Below, piece after piece: positions 17,521 through 25,507 of a stretch of DNA of 50,296 bases (the first letter of the stretch is position 1; every line of letters begins with the position of its first letter). The translations under genes and the position numbers were made by a program. The notes under the pieces were generated by a model, which was not told where the DNA came from, made no database searches, and saw nothing but the letters and a program-made list of their open reading frames with translations. The stretch comes from Microcaldota archaeon (GTDB lineage: Archaea; Micrarchaeota; Micrarchaeia; Anstonellales; Bilamarchaeaceae), in assembly GCA_018812715.1 (NCBI GenBank), contig JAHJCT010000026.1:1-50296 (forward strand), in the 5' to 3' direction.

Positions 17521-17575
17521 GTCTAACTCAGGACCTTTGATGAAACTTTGTCCTAAGCACACATCTGCAAAGTTT
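17521..17575 (-). repeat. 55-nt D-loop insertion of tRNA-Gln, family member B
   Basis: GAAACTTTG and CAAAGTTTC form a 9-bp stem (its first G is exon base G15), followed by ATCAAAGGTCCTGAG. The first part matches the tRNA-Lys D-loop insertion. The second part matches the hairpin array next to tRNA-Gly (35181-35200, AAGTTTCAAAGGGTCCTTAG read on the minus strand). Confidence 0.7.
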
Positions 17576-17625
17576 CTAGACGACGGGGCTATAATAGCAG
17601 AAGTTATATGGCAAAAGAATAAAAA

Positions 17626-18177
17626 CTAAAGTCCAATATCCACAACCCACTGTTTTCCTTTTATTTTCGGTGCATGAATGGCAATTATCACATCGGCTTT
17701 TATTGCATCTTCATCTATTCGAGCACCAGTTGGAACATCAATAGAAATTTTGTAAGCCTTCATAGAATTGATTTTTTTACACATTTCTTTGATCTCTCCT
17801 CTTAATGTTCCCATTGCTCCTATTCCCAAAAGTGCATCAATTACGATGTCACAATCTCGTACTTTTTCTATTCCAATAAATTTTACTCCTGTCTCTTTCG
17901 CTCTTTTATAATTGATTTTTGCTGCCTCGGTTTTTGGCTCAAGAGCAACTACAAAAACATCATTTTTCTCATGCAAATATCTGGCACAAACCAATCCGTC
18001 CCCACCATTATTCCCAGGTCCACAAAAAATTACGATTTTTTTGCCAGTTCCAAGTTTTGATTCAATTATTTGTGCACACCTCTTGCCTGCTTTTTCCATG
18101 AGCTCTAAGACGGTTACCCCCTTTGCAAATGCATTTTCTTCCAATCTATGCATTTCTTCTGCACTTATTGTCTTCAT
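17626..18177 (-). CDS. nnrE: NAD(P)H-hydrate epimerase (YjeF N-terminal domain)
   Basis: Epimerises damaged NAD(P)H hydrate so that a dehydratase can repair it. The N-terminal MHRLEENAFAKGVTVLELMEKAG matches the family opening. The Rossmann core has FCGPGNNGGDGLVCARYL, and DIVIDALLGIGAMGTLRG and IDVPTGARID fit the active site and metal site. It is only 183 residues and stands alone; the kinase/dehydratase half (NnrD) that is often fused is absent here. The end is shorter than many homologues but finishes on the usual final strand (VVDIGL). Confidence 0.92.
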   Translation of the reverse strand: MKTISAEEMHRLEENAFAKGVTVLELMEKAGKRCAQIIESKLGTGKKIVIFCGPGNNGGDGLVCARYLHEKNDVFVVALEPKTEAAKINYKRAKETGVKFIGIEKVRDCDIVIDALLGIGAMGTLRGEIKEMCKKINSMKAYKISIDVPTGARIDEDAIKADVIIAIHAPKIKGKQWVVDIGL

Positions 18178-18212
18178 GCAGTTATCTCAGAAATTGCAGT
18201 TAAAAACAATAG

Positions 18213-18256
18213 TATTAAATAGTGGGAAATTCATAATACCTATGTAATTAAGGTGA
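18213..18256 (+). promoter_or_regulatory. Promoter and ribosome-binding site of the his operon
   Basis: TATTAAAT at 18213-18220 is a TATA-like box; transcription would begin near 18243. AAGGTGA at 18250-18256 is a Shine-Dalgarno sequence directly before the ATG pair at 18259/18262. No His-codon-rich leader or attenuator is visible. Confidence 0.5.
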
Positions 18257-18258
18257 AA

Positions 18259-18509
18259 ATGATGGTGAACGGAAGGGATTTACTTCATAGGCAGGGATTT
18301 AGTTCATTCGCCTCGACAAGAAGGCGCGATTAGTTTTACCACTAGAAATCAGAGAAGCCATCAACATTAAAACCGGAGATAAAATTTTATTTAGCGTGAG
18401 CTCTGCTACTGATGGCAAGATTACTATAGAGGTAGCGAAAGCACCGAAAAATCTCGATTCCTATCCCTGTTCCAAAAACGGTGCTTATGTAAAGAGGTGT
18501 AAAAAATGA
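18259..18509 (+). pseudogene. AbrB/SpoVT-type regulator with frame break
   Basis: A swapped-hairpin DNA-binding domain is readable in one frame: FIRLDKKARLVLPLEIREAI, then TGDKILFSVSS, ending CKK at 18509. That frame has no ATG, GTG or TTG start; a TAG lies immediately upstream at 18300-18302. The only well-placed start (ATG 18259 after AAGGTGA) reads MMVNGRDLLHRQGFSSF in another frame and stops at TAG 18331-18333. Joining the two frames near 18303-18309 by a one-base shift would restore a full-length protein. The stop overlaps the hisD start (ATGA), so it is part of the his operon and could be its regulator. A decayed gene, a programmed frameshift or a sequencing error are all possible. Confidence 0.65.
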
Positions 18510-19759
18510 TCAATATCATCAACCCAGGGGAATTTAGGAAGAAAAAAAGATCAGCTATTCCTAAAGCTGTTTTTGAAAATACGGAATCTATCATCAACAA
18601 TATTTCAGAAAACGGTTTTCAGGGTGTTATTGAGTATACCAAAAAATTCGATGGATTTGAACTCAATGCTCAAAATCTGAGAGTGAAAGAAATAGGCAAA
18701 ACTAAACTAACTGATTTAGAGAAAAAAGCTATTAATGAGGCTTTTGAACGAGTTAATCTAGTGCAAAGGCAAATTGCATCAAATGCCCTTAGAGAGAGCA
18801 AAATCCCTATAGATGATGGCTTTGTTTTATTTAAGCCAAAACCTATCGAACGAGTGGGGATCTATGTTCCTGGAGGTCTTGCCCCACTCCCATCTTCTCT
18901 TTTAATGGCTGGCATTACTGCAAAAGCAGCAGGTGTCAAGGATATTGTTGTGTGCACCCCCCCACAAAAAGATTGCATCTCACCAGCAATATTCTACTTG
19001 GCACAAAGATTGGGAATAACAGAAATTTATCAGATTGGAGGAGCTCAAGCAATAGCTGCAATGGCTTATGGTTTGCCAAATTTGAAAAAAGTAGATATGG
19101 TATGTGGTCCTGGAAATGTTTATGTTACAGCAGCTAAGCAAATTGTTTCTTCAAGAGGCCTTGTCAAAGTCGATCTAGTTGCTGGTCCCTCTGAAGTTTT
19201 GATCATAGCTGATGAAACTGCAAGAGCAGACTATGTAGCTGCCGATATGCTTGCACAGGCTGAACACGGGACAAACTCACCTGCAATTCTTTTGACAACT
19301 TCAGAGAATCTTGCCAAAGACGTTCAAGTAGAACTCAACAAACAATTAGTAAAAACAGCAGAAAAATCATTAGTTGACTGTGGGGCAATTATATTAGTCA
19401 TTAATCTCCAACAAGCTATTGATATTGCTAATGATTATGCTCCAGAACACTTAGAAATTCTTACTAAAGATTCTGATCAAGTTGCCTCAAAGATTACCAA
19501 TGCTGGAGCCATATTCATCAATACTTGTGAATCATTTGCAGATTATGGCATGAGTGGTGGAAATCACATACTCCCAACTGGTGGAACTGCAAAATTTCTA
19601 TCTGGTTTGTCGGTTTATGATTTTCTAGTTCGTACCTATGTTGAATTCATGTCAAATGAAGAACAAGAAAAACTTGCCGAATTAGCTGGTACATTTGCAG
19701 ATATTGAAGGATTAAAGGCTCACGCAAATGCAGCTAGATTTAGAGGTCGATTCAAATGA
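18506..19759 (+). CDS. hisD: Histidinol dehydrogenase
   Basis: Catalyses the last two oxidations, histidinol to histidine, with NAD+ and zinc. The conserved stretches VGIYVPGGLAPLPSSLLM, GGAQAIAAMAYG, VDLVAGPSEVLI and QAEHGTNSPAIL (catalytic Glu-His) are present, as is GMSGGNHILPTGGTAKF. At 417 residues it is of normal length. It opens the intact part of the histidine operon, overlapping the AbrB-type frame upstream and the hisC fusion downstream, each by 4 nt, implying translational coupling. Confidence 0.98.
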   Translation: MINIINPGEFRKKKRSAIPKAVFENTESIINNISENGFQGVIEYTKKFDGFELNAQNLRVKEIGKTKLTDLEKKAINEAFERVNLVQRQIASNALRESKIPIDDGFVLFKPKPIERVGIYVPGGLAPLPSSLLMAGITAKAAGVKDIVVCTPPQKDCISPAIFYLAQRLGITEIYQIGGAQAIAAMAYGLPNLKKVDMVCGPGNVYVTAAKQIVSSRGLVKVDLVAGPSEVLIIADETARADYVAADMLAQAEHGTNSPAILLTTSENLAKDVQVELNKQLVKTAEKSLVDCGAIILVINLQQAIDIANDYAPEHLEILTKDSDQVASKITNAGAIFINTCESFADYGMSGGNHILPTGGTAKFLSGLSVYDFLVRTYVEFMSNEEQEKLAELAGTFADIEGLKAHANAARFRGRFK

Positions 19760-21456
19760 AACAATACTTCAGAAAATGTTTGGATAATCTTGAGTCCTAT
19801 GCATGGGAAAAATCCAGCAAGATGATTGCTAGAGAGTGTGGTCTGGAAGAAAGAGACATTATTAGATTTGATCAGAACACACTACCTCCTCTAAAATTAG
19901 GGCTGGAGCTTCCATTAGTTAATGAGTATCCTGATGCTTCTTATCAGAATCTACTCACTGCCATAGCAAAATATGCTAAAGTTGAAGAAACACAGATTGT
20001 TATTGGTGCTGGTGCTGATGAAATAATTAATAATATAATTAACATTTTCATAGAACCTGGAGACAATATTGTAATCTCAACGCCTACTTATCCTATGTAT
20101 AAAGTGTGCACGGAAATAGCTGGAGGAAAAGTAATAGAAGTTACAAGAAATTTTGATTTCAGCATTGATATAAACAAACTTCTTATGACTGCAAAAGAAC
20201 TGGATGCTAAGATAATATTTATTTGTAATCCAAACAATCCAGATGGTTCCTTAATTCCAAAAGAAGACATCGAAAAAATCCTTAATGGATTTAGCAGACC
20301 AGTAGCTATAGATGAGGCATATTTTGAATTCTGCAATAGTACAGTTGCTGATCTTATTACAAAATATCCAAATCTAATAATCATTCGTACTTTTTCAAAA
20401 GCATTTGGTCTTGCTGGTGCAAGAGTTGGCTATGCTATTTCATCAGAGGAAATCGTAAGTAAGATGAACAAAATCAGACTCCCTGCAAGCATTTCTTCTC
20501 TATCAGTAGCACTTGCAATTGGTGCGTTGGACAATGTAAGTGTTATGAAGATGAGAGCAGATCAGGTTGTTGAAGAAAGAAAACGTGTTGCTAAAGAATT
20601 GGAAAAATTAGGATTCATAGTTTTTCCTTCTGTTACAAATTTCATTTTATTCAGAACAGCAGATTTGAGCGATGCAGATAGACTCTTTCAGAAAGCCTTT
20701 GAAAGAGGCTACATCATACGGAATTTCAGCAAGAAATGTGAAAATTGCTTACGTATTACAGTAAGGACAAAAGAAGATAATGATAAACTATTATCTGTTT
20801 TCTCACGTTATCCTGATGGCGTAATTTTTGATATAGATGGCGTATTAGTTGATGTTTCAGAATCTTACAGAGAAGCAATTAAACAAACAATTCTGGCGTT
20901 TACAGAAAACAAGATTACTGATGCTGATATTGAATTAATCAAAAAACTTCCAAATTCAAATAATGATTGGGATGTTACCTATGCTTTGATTAATGGTATT
21001 AGGGATCTAAGAAGTATTGATAGAACTAGTGGTGCCTATCAGGCTGCAAAGGATAAATTCCAGAGCCTTTATCTTGGGAGTTTAAGAAATCGTGAAAAAC
21101 TATTGATAACTCGTAATCTTTTATACTCATTAAAACAACAAAATTACAAGTTGGGCATTGTAACAAGCAGACCAAGAGATGAAGCACTTTATGTTCTTCG
21201 CCAACTTGTTCCAGTGTTCTTTTCTGAAAAATCTATTGTTGCATTTGAGGATTGTAATGTGGAAAAACCATTGCCTAATCCTCTTTTACTTGCAAAGCAA
21301 AGAATTGGTTGTAGGGCTGCATTTTACGTAGGGGATACAATAAATGACGCCTTGGCTGCAAAGGCCGCTAATATGCTTTTTATTTCGGTGAAGTCAGATT
21401 TGGAGGCCGATTTTTACCTGAAAAATGTTAATGATATCAAAGAGGTGTTAGAATGA
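19756..21456 (+). CDS. hisC: HisC aminotransferase fused to HAD phosphatase
   Basis: Residues 1 to about 350 are histidinol-phosphate aminotransferase: GAGADEIINNIINIF, FICNPNNPDGS, VAIDEAYFEF and the PLP-lysine motif RTFSKAFGLAGARVGY. Residues from about 353 to 566 are a HAD-superfamily phosphatase: nucleophile motif VIFDIDGVLVD (Asp359, Asp361), VTSRPRD, and GDTINDALAAKAA. Established pathway knowledge says the product of HisC is the precursor of the substrate of histidinol-phosphate phosphatase, and no other phosphatase is in this operon. The HAD half therefore most likely performs that step. The chain is 566 residues and overlaps hisD and hisB by 4 nt each. Confidence 0.94.
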   Translation: MKQYFRKCLDNLESYAWEKSSKMIARECGLEERDIIRFDQNTLPPLKLGLELPLVNEYPDASYQNLLTAIAKYAKVEETQIVIGAGADEIINNIINIFIEPGDNIVISTPTYPMYKVCTEIAGGKVIEVTRNFDFSIDINKLLMTAKELDAKIIFICNPNNPDGSLIPKEDIEKILNGFSRPVAIDEAYFEFCNSTVADLITKYPNLIIIRTFSKAFGLAGARVGYAISSEEIVSKMNKIRLPASISSLSVALAIGALDNVSVMKMRADQVVEERKRVAKELEKLGFIVFPSVTNFILFRTADLSDADRLFQKAFERGYIIRNFSKKCENCLRITVRTKEDNDKLLSVFSRYPDGVIFDIDGVLVDVSESYREAIKQTILAFTENKITDADIELIKKLPNSNNDWDVTYALINGIRDLRSIDRTSGAYQAAKDKFQSLYLGSLRNREKLLITRNLLYSLKQQNYKLGIVTSRPRDEALYVLRQLVPVFFSEKSIVAFEDCNVEKPLPNPLLLAKQRIGCRAAFYVGDTINDALAAKAANMLFISVKSDLEADFYLKNVNDIKEVLE

Positions 21457-22037
21457 GGATTGCTGAAATTGAAAGAAAGACAATGGAAACTGAAATAAAA
21501 ATTAAACTGGATCTTGACGGAAAAGGAATGAACCAGATTAATACAGGTATCAAGTTCTTAGATCATTTGTTAGTTTCATTTTCAAAAAATGGAATGTTTG
21601 ATGTTGAAATTAATGCAAAAGGCGATTTAGAAGTAGATGGTCACCACACTGTAGAGGATTTGGGCCTTGTACTTGGCCAAGCTTTTGATAAAGCATTAGG
21701 CGAGAGGAGAGGCATCAATCGCTATGGATTCTTCCTGCTTTCTATGGATGAAGCACTAGCAGAAGTTGCAATAGATCTTGGCGGCAGGCCATACCTTCAG
21801 TTTGAAACTCAATTCAAACGAGATGAAATTGGAGGATTGAGCACTGAGCTTGCATATGATTTTTTTGAAGCATTTACGCGAGGCAGTAGAGCTAACATTA
21901 GCGTTAGGTTACTGTCAGGGAGGAATGACCACCACAAACTTGAGGCCATTTTCAAAGCATTTGGTCGTGCTTTGCGTATGGCGTGTGAACCAGATACAAG
22001 ACAAAATGGAGTTCCAAGTACAAAAGGGGTGATATGA
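21453..22037 (+). CDS. hisB: Imidazoleglycerol-phosphate dehydratase
   Basis: Dehydrates imidazoleglycerol phosphate to imidazole acetol phosphate, using manganese. The two metal-binding repeats are visible: DGHHTVEDLGLVLGQA near 64-79 and NDHHKLEAIFKAFGRAL near 152-168. GINRYGFFLLSMDEALAEVAIDLGGRPYL also fits. The 194-residue monofunctional form lacks the phosphatase domain of enterobacterial HisB; in this operon that activity is fused to HisC. It overlaps the hisC fusion by 4 nt and ends one base before the hisG start. Confidence 0.98.
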   Translation: MRIAEIERKTMETEIKIKLDLDGKGMNQINTGIKFLDHLLVSFSKNGMFDVEINAKGDLEVDGHHTVEDLGLVLGQAFDKALGERRGINRYGFFLLSMDEALAEVAIDLGGRPYLQFETQFKRDEIGGLSTELAYDFFEAFTRGSRANISVRLLSGRNDHHKLEAIFKAFGRALRMACEPDTRQNGVPSTKGVI

Positions 22038-22895
22038 ATGATCAGATTAGCAATACCAAGCAAAGGTCGAGTTAATGCAGATACCCTGAGACTACTTGAG
22101 AAAATTGGTTTAGACATTCCTCAAAATGGAAGAAAACTTTATGTCAATACTAACAATCCAGATATTCAAATAGTTTATGCCAGGGCAGCAGATATACCAT
22201 TATATGTGCAATCTGGGGCTGCCGATATAGGAATTACAGGAGAAGATATGATAAACGAATCTAGAGCTACAGTTCAAAAGTTACTGAAACTAAATTTTGG
22301 GAAATGTAGAATAGTTGTTGCTGCGCTAAAAGACTCTAATATAAAATCTGTAAAAGATTACCGCGGTGGAATGAAGGCTGCAACTAAACTAACTAATATT
22401 GCAAAAGATTATTTTGCTAATAAAAATCTCTTTTGTGAAATTGTTAGAGTTGCAGGTGCCACTGAGATAGCACCATATCTTAATATCGCAGATTTGATAA
22501 TCGATCAAGTAAGTACTGGAACCACACTTGCAGAGAACAATCTCAGAATAATAGACACGATACAGGAATCATATCAGTTTCTTATTGCAAATGAAAAATG
22601 CCTAAAAGAGAAAGAAGAGGAAATAGATTCATTGAAACTTTCAATTGAAGCTGTAATCACTGCTGAAGCTAAGCGTTACATAATGGTAAATGTGGTTGGT
22701 GAGGAGAAACTCAAGCGCGTAGTTAGTGCAATGCCTGCAATGGAAAGTCCCACTATACTGGAACTTGCAAAACCAGGTACCTTCTCAGTACACAGTGTTG
22801 TTGATAGTGCAGAATTGATCTCTGCCATCAGGAAAATCAAGAAAGCAGGGGCTAAGGACATCCTTGTAATGAATATGTCTAAGGTGGTAGGATGA
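22038..22895 (+). CDS. hisG: ATP phosphoribosyltransferase, long form
   Basis: First committed step of histidine synthesis, joining ATP and PRPP. The start MIRLAIPSKGRVNADTLRLL and GAADIGITGEDM fit, and the PRPP loop is ATEIAPYLNIADLIIDQVSTGTTL. With 285 residues it is the long form carrying a C-terminal PII/ACT-like regulatory domain (about 205-285, YIMVNVVGEEKL), which gives histidine feedback inhibition in known members. No HisZ partner is therefore needed. It begins directly after hisB and overlaps hisH by 4 nt. Confidence 0.97.
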   Translation: MIRLAIPSKGRVNADTLRLLEKIGLDIPQNGRKLYVNTNNPDIQIVYARAADIPLYVQSGAADIGITGEDMINESRATVQKLLKLNFGKCRIVVAALKDSNIKSVKDYRGGMKAATKLTNIAKDYFANKNLFCEIVRVAGATEIAPYLNIADLIIDQVSTGTTLAENNLRIIDTIQESYQFLIANEKCLKEKEEEIDSLKLSIEAVITAEAKRYIMVNVVGEEKLKRVVSAMPAMESPTILELAKPGTFSVHSVVDSAELISAIRKIKKAGAKDILVMNMSKVVG

Positions 22896-23497
22896 TTGAC
22901 ATTGCTATTATCGATTACAATGCAGGAAATACAATCAATGTTAAAAATGCCTTTGGAAAATTAGGTGCCAATGTTGTAATCAGCGATAGCCCTTTTATTT
23001 GGGAAAAAGCTGATGGCATCATATTTCCTGGAGTTGGTTATTTCGGATCTGCTGTAAGAAATCTGGATGAAAATGCTAAATTGCTGAAAGATCTTATCAC
23101 AAAGAAGAAGGTCCCTTTTTTTGGCATTTGTCTTGGTATGCAATTACTTATGGATAAGAGCGATGAGAGTCCAGAAATAAATGGTTTAGGGATAATTCCT
23201 GGACAAGTTTGTAGATTTGAAGGTTCTTATCCAATCCCCCAAATAGGTTGGAATAAGGTAGAACAATTGAATTCCCCGTTGTTTGATGGATTAGACGATT
23301 TTTATGCATATTTTGCACACTCCTATTATTGTGATCCTACTGATAAAACATTGGTCGCAGCCACAACAAAATACGGTGAGCAATTCAGTTCTGCATTTTG
23401 GAAAGAAAATATTTTTGCCGTTCAATTCCACCCTGAAAAAAGTGGTGAACTAGGATTGAAAATACTGAAAAATTTTCTTAATGAGGTGAGAAAATGA
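22892..23497 (+). CDS. hisH: Imidazole glycerol phosphate synthase, glutaminase subunit
   Basis: Class I glutamine amidotransferase that feeds ammonia to HisF. The nucleophile elbow is FFGICLGMQLL (Cys), and the His-Glu pair is in VQFHPEKSGELG. The N-terminal IDYNAGNTINVKNAF and GIIFPGVGYFGSAV are family-typical. At 201 residues it is of normal size. It overlaps hisG and hisA by 4 nt each. Confidence 0.98.
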   Translation: MIDIAIIDYNAGNTINVKNAFGKLGANVVISDSPFIWEKADGIIFPGVGYFGSAVRNLDENAKLLKDLITKKKVPFFGICLGMQLLMDKSDESPEINGLGIIPGQVCRFEGSYPIPQIGWNKVEQLNSPLFDGLDDFYAYFAHSYYCDPTDKTLVAATTKYGEQFSSAFWKENIFAVQFHPEKSGELGLKILKNFLNEVRK

Positions 23498-24186
23498 AAG
23501 TAATACCAGCAATTGATTTGTTAGAAGGTAAATGCGTTCGTCTAAAAATGGGTGAAAAAGAAAACTGCACTGTATATGAAACAAACCCCTTTCAAATCGC
23601 AGAAGAGTACACAAAACAAGGAGCAAAATTACTCCATGTTATTGATCTAGATGGTGCATTCACTGGCAAAATGAAAAACCTATCTATTATAGAGAAACTG
23701 GCAGCCAGCTATTCAATAGAGGTTGGAGGGGGGATACGTAGTGAAAACGATATCAAAGTGCTTCTTGATGTGGGGGTGAACAAAGTGATTAGCAGTACTC
23801 TTTTATTGACAGAACCAACTTTAGCCTCAAAACTAAAAGAACGATATTATGGAAAGTTGATAGGTGCTTTTGATTTCAGGGATGATGCATTGTGTTATGC
23901 TGGTTGGACAAAACAAAGTAATTATTCATTTAATCAAGTAGTCGCAGGATTACCAGAAATAATGGTTACGGATATAACTAAAGATGGCACTTACAAAGGT
24001 CCAAATCTAGCTCTGTACCAATCACTACGGAAAAGATACAAAGGAAAAATTATTGCTGCAGGGGGCATAAGAGATCTTGTCGATCTTATCGAACTTAGAG
24101 GAACTGGTGTGGATGCTGCAATAGTCGGCAGGGCATTTCTTGATAATGTGCTTTCATTGAGAGATGCATTCAAGTTTGAATGGTGA
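23494..24186 (+). CDS. hisA: ProFAR isomerase
   Basis: Isomerises the aminoaldose ProFAR to PRFAR. The (beta/alpha)8 barrel starts with [18 protein letters not shown], where the Asp of AIDLL is the catalytic base. The second catalytic Asp is in [16 protein letters not shown]. Phosphate-binding loops VGGGIRS and AAGGIRD occur in the two halves. The length of 230 is slightly short. It overlaps hisH by 4 nt, and hisF begins within a few bases of its stop. Confidence 0.97.
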   Translation: MKVIPAIDLLEGKCVRLKMGEKENCTVYETNPFQIAEEYTKQGAKLLHVIDLDGAFTGKMKNLSIIEKLAASYSIEVGGGIRSENDIKVLLDVGVNKVISSTLLLTEPTLASKLKERYYGKLIGAFDFRDDALCYAGWTKQSNYSFNQVVAGLPEIMVTDITKDGTYKGPNLALYQSLRKRYKGKIIAAGGIRDLVDLIELRGTGVDAAIVGRAFLDNVLSLRDAFKFEW

Positions 24187-24191
24187 TGTTA

Positions 24192-24950
24192 ATGTTATGC
24201 AAAAGAATAATACCATGTCTTGATGTGAAAAATAATCGTGTTGTCAAGGGCACTTCATTTCTGGATCTAAGCGATGCTGGTGATCCTGTTGAACTTGCAA
24301 AACGCTATTATGCTGAAGGAGCAGACGAATTGATATTTCTAGATATTTCAGCAACCATTGAAGGAAGAAAAACTATGGTCAATACTGTCAAAAAAGTTGC
24401 AAAAGAAATCTTTATCCCATTTACAGTTGGTGGGGGCATTTCTTCACTTGATGATATGTACAATATTTTTAGGGCAGGTGCTGATAAAATTTCCTTGAAT
24501 ACTGTTGCAGTTCAGAATCCTAACTTAATTTCAAGAGCAGCCAAGATGTTTGGTTCACAATCAATAGTTGTTGCAATAGACGCCAAGCAAGAAGCCCGTA
24601 GTTGGAAAGTTTATATAAAAGGTGGAACTGTGAAAACTCCTCTTGATGCAATCGAGTGGGCAAAAAAAGCAGTTTCTTTAGGTGCTGGCGAAGTGCTCCT
24701 TACAAGTATTGATAGAGATGGTACAAAAAAAGGATTTGATTTAGATTTAACAAATACTGTTTCCAATACAGTCAATGTTCCAGTTATTGCTTCAGGAGGT
24801 GCCGGTTCTGAAAAAGACTTTTTGGATGTTTTTGAAAATACTAAAGCAACTGCCGCACTTGCAGCGAGTTTGTTCCACTATAATATGATAAAAATTCCTA
24901 AATTGAAAAAGTATCTAGGAAAAAACGGAGTTGAAATACGTGAAAATTAA
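24192..24950 (+). CDS. hisF: Imidazole glycerol phosphate synthase, cyclase subunit
   Basis: Cyclase half of the HisF-HisH complex, making imidazoleglycerol phosphate and AICAR. The barrel opens [20 protein letters not shown] with catalytic Asp in CLDV, and the second catalytic Asp is in [13 protein letters not shown]. Phosphate loops VGGGISS and ASGGAGS are present. I use the ATG at 24192, preceded by GGTGATG. In-frame ATGs at 24180 and 24186 would add MVML without homology. The length of 252 is normal. Confidence 0.97.
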   Translation: MLCKRIIPCLDVKNNRVVKGTSFLDLSDAGDPVELAKRYYAEGADELIFLDISATIEGRKTMVNTVKKVAKEIFIPFTVGGGISSLDDMYNIFRAGADKISLNTVAVQNPNLISRAAKMFGSQSIVVAIDAKQEARSWKVYIKGGTVKTPLDAIEWAKKAVSLGAGEVLLTSIDRDGTKKGFDLDLTNTVSNTVNVPVIASGGAGSEKDFLDVFENTKATAALAASLFHYNMIKIPKLKKYLGKNGVEIREN

Positions 24951-25503
24951 CTTTGATAGGGATAATCTAATTCCAATGATAATACAGGATTCTGATAGTG
25001 GTCTAGTCTTATCTCTTTTTTATACCAATGCCAAAGCAATAGCAAAAATGCAAGATGATGGATATGTTTGGAGGTATAGCAGGAAATTGAAGAGAGTGAT
25101 TAAGAAAGGAGAAACTAGCAAAAACTATCAAAAAGTTGTTTCTATAGAAAACGATTGCGATTCAGATGCTCTTTTAGTAAAGGTAAGGCCAGAAGGACCG
25201 GCATGTCACACAGGTCAATACTCGTGCTTTGGAAACACCAAACCATTTATCAAACAACTTACAGATGTAATCTCTGATAGAAGAAGAAATCCAAAGAAAA
25301 CTTCCTATGTTTCTAGCATAGTGTTCAAAAAAGAAAAAATCATATCTAAACTTAGAGAAGAGCTTAAAGAGTTGATAGAAGCTGACAAAAAGAAGGAAAT
25401 AATCTGGGAGGCAGCAGATTTATTCTTTTTCCTTCTTGTTTATTTGGAAAACAGAGATATTAAATTCATCCAAGTATTAGATGAATTGAAACGTAGAAGA
25501 TGA
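24940..25503 (+). CDS. hisIE: Bifunctional PR-AMP cyclohydrolase / PR-ATP pyrophosphohydrolase
   Basis: Does the second and third steps of histidine synthesis. The HisI half has [22 protein letters not shown] and the metal-binding strings [20 protein letters not shown] and YSCFG. The HisE half begins near residue 115 with a helical bundle ([13 protein letters not shown] and [14 protein letters not shown]). I chose GTG at 24940, with GGAG eight bases upstream, overlapping hisF by 11 bp. A TTG at 24931 is an alternative. The usual 'W-W-S-R-S-R' of HisI is altered to [10 protein letters not shown], a modest divergence. Confidence 0.94.
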   Translation: MKINFDRDNLIPMIIQDSDSGLVLSLFYTNAKAIAKMQDDGYVWRYSRKLKRVIKKGETSKNYQKVVSIENDCDSDALLVKVRPEGPACHTGQYSCFGNTKPFIKQLTDVISDRRRNPKKTSYVSSIVFKKEKIISKLREELKELIEADKKKEIIWEAADLFFFLLVYLENRDIKFIQVLDELKRRR

Positions 25504-25507
25504 TATT

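Larger units (their letters stand above)
17422..17590 (-). tRNA. tRNA-Gln (CTG) interrupted in D-loop and T-loop
   Basis: Acceptor stem AGCCCCG/CGGGGCT with discriminator A, and anticodon stem GCGGG/CCCGT around TTCTGGT, give tRNA-Gln with anticodon CTG. The anticodon loop is uninterrupted. Two insertions lie elsewhere: about 55 nt in the D-loop after A14-G15 (about 17521-17575) and about 39 nt in the T-loop between positions 58 and 60 (about 17437-17475). Removing both leaves 75 nt with T-arm ATCGG TTCGAAT CCGGT. No standard annotation model expects introns only in the D- and T-loops, so scanners may miss or miscall this gene. Confidence 0.85.

Noticed and set aside
18259-18333. His-operon leader peptide for attenuation
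   Set aside because: The 24-codon frame has only one His codon and no following terminator hairpin; the frameshifted AbrB explanation fits better.
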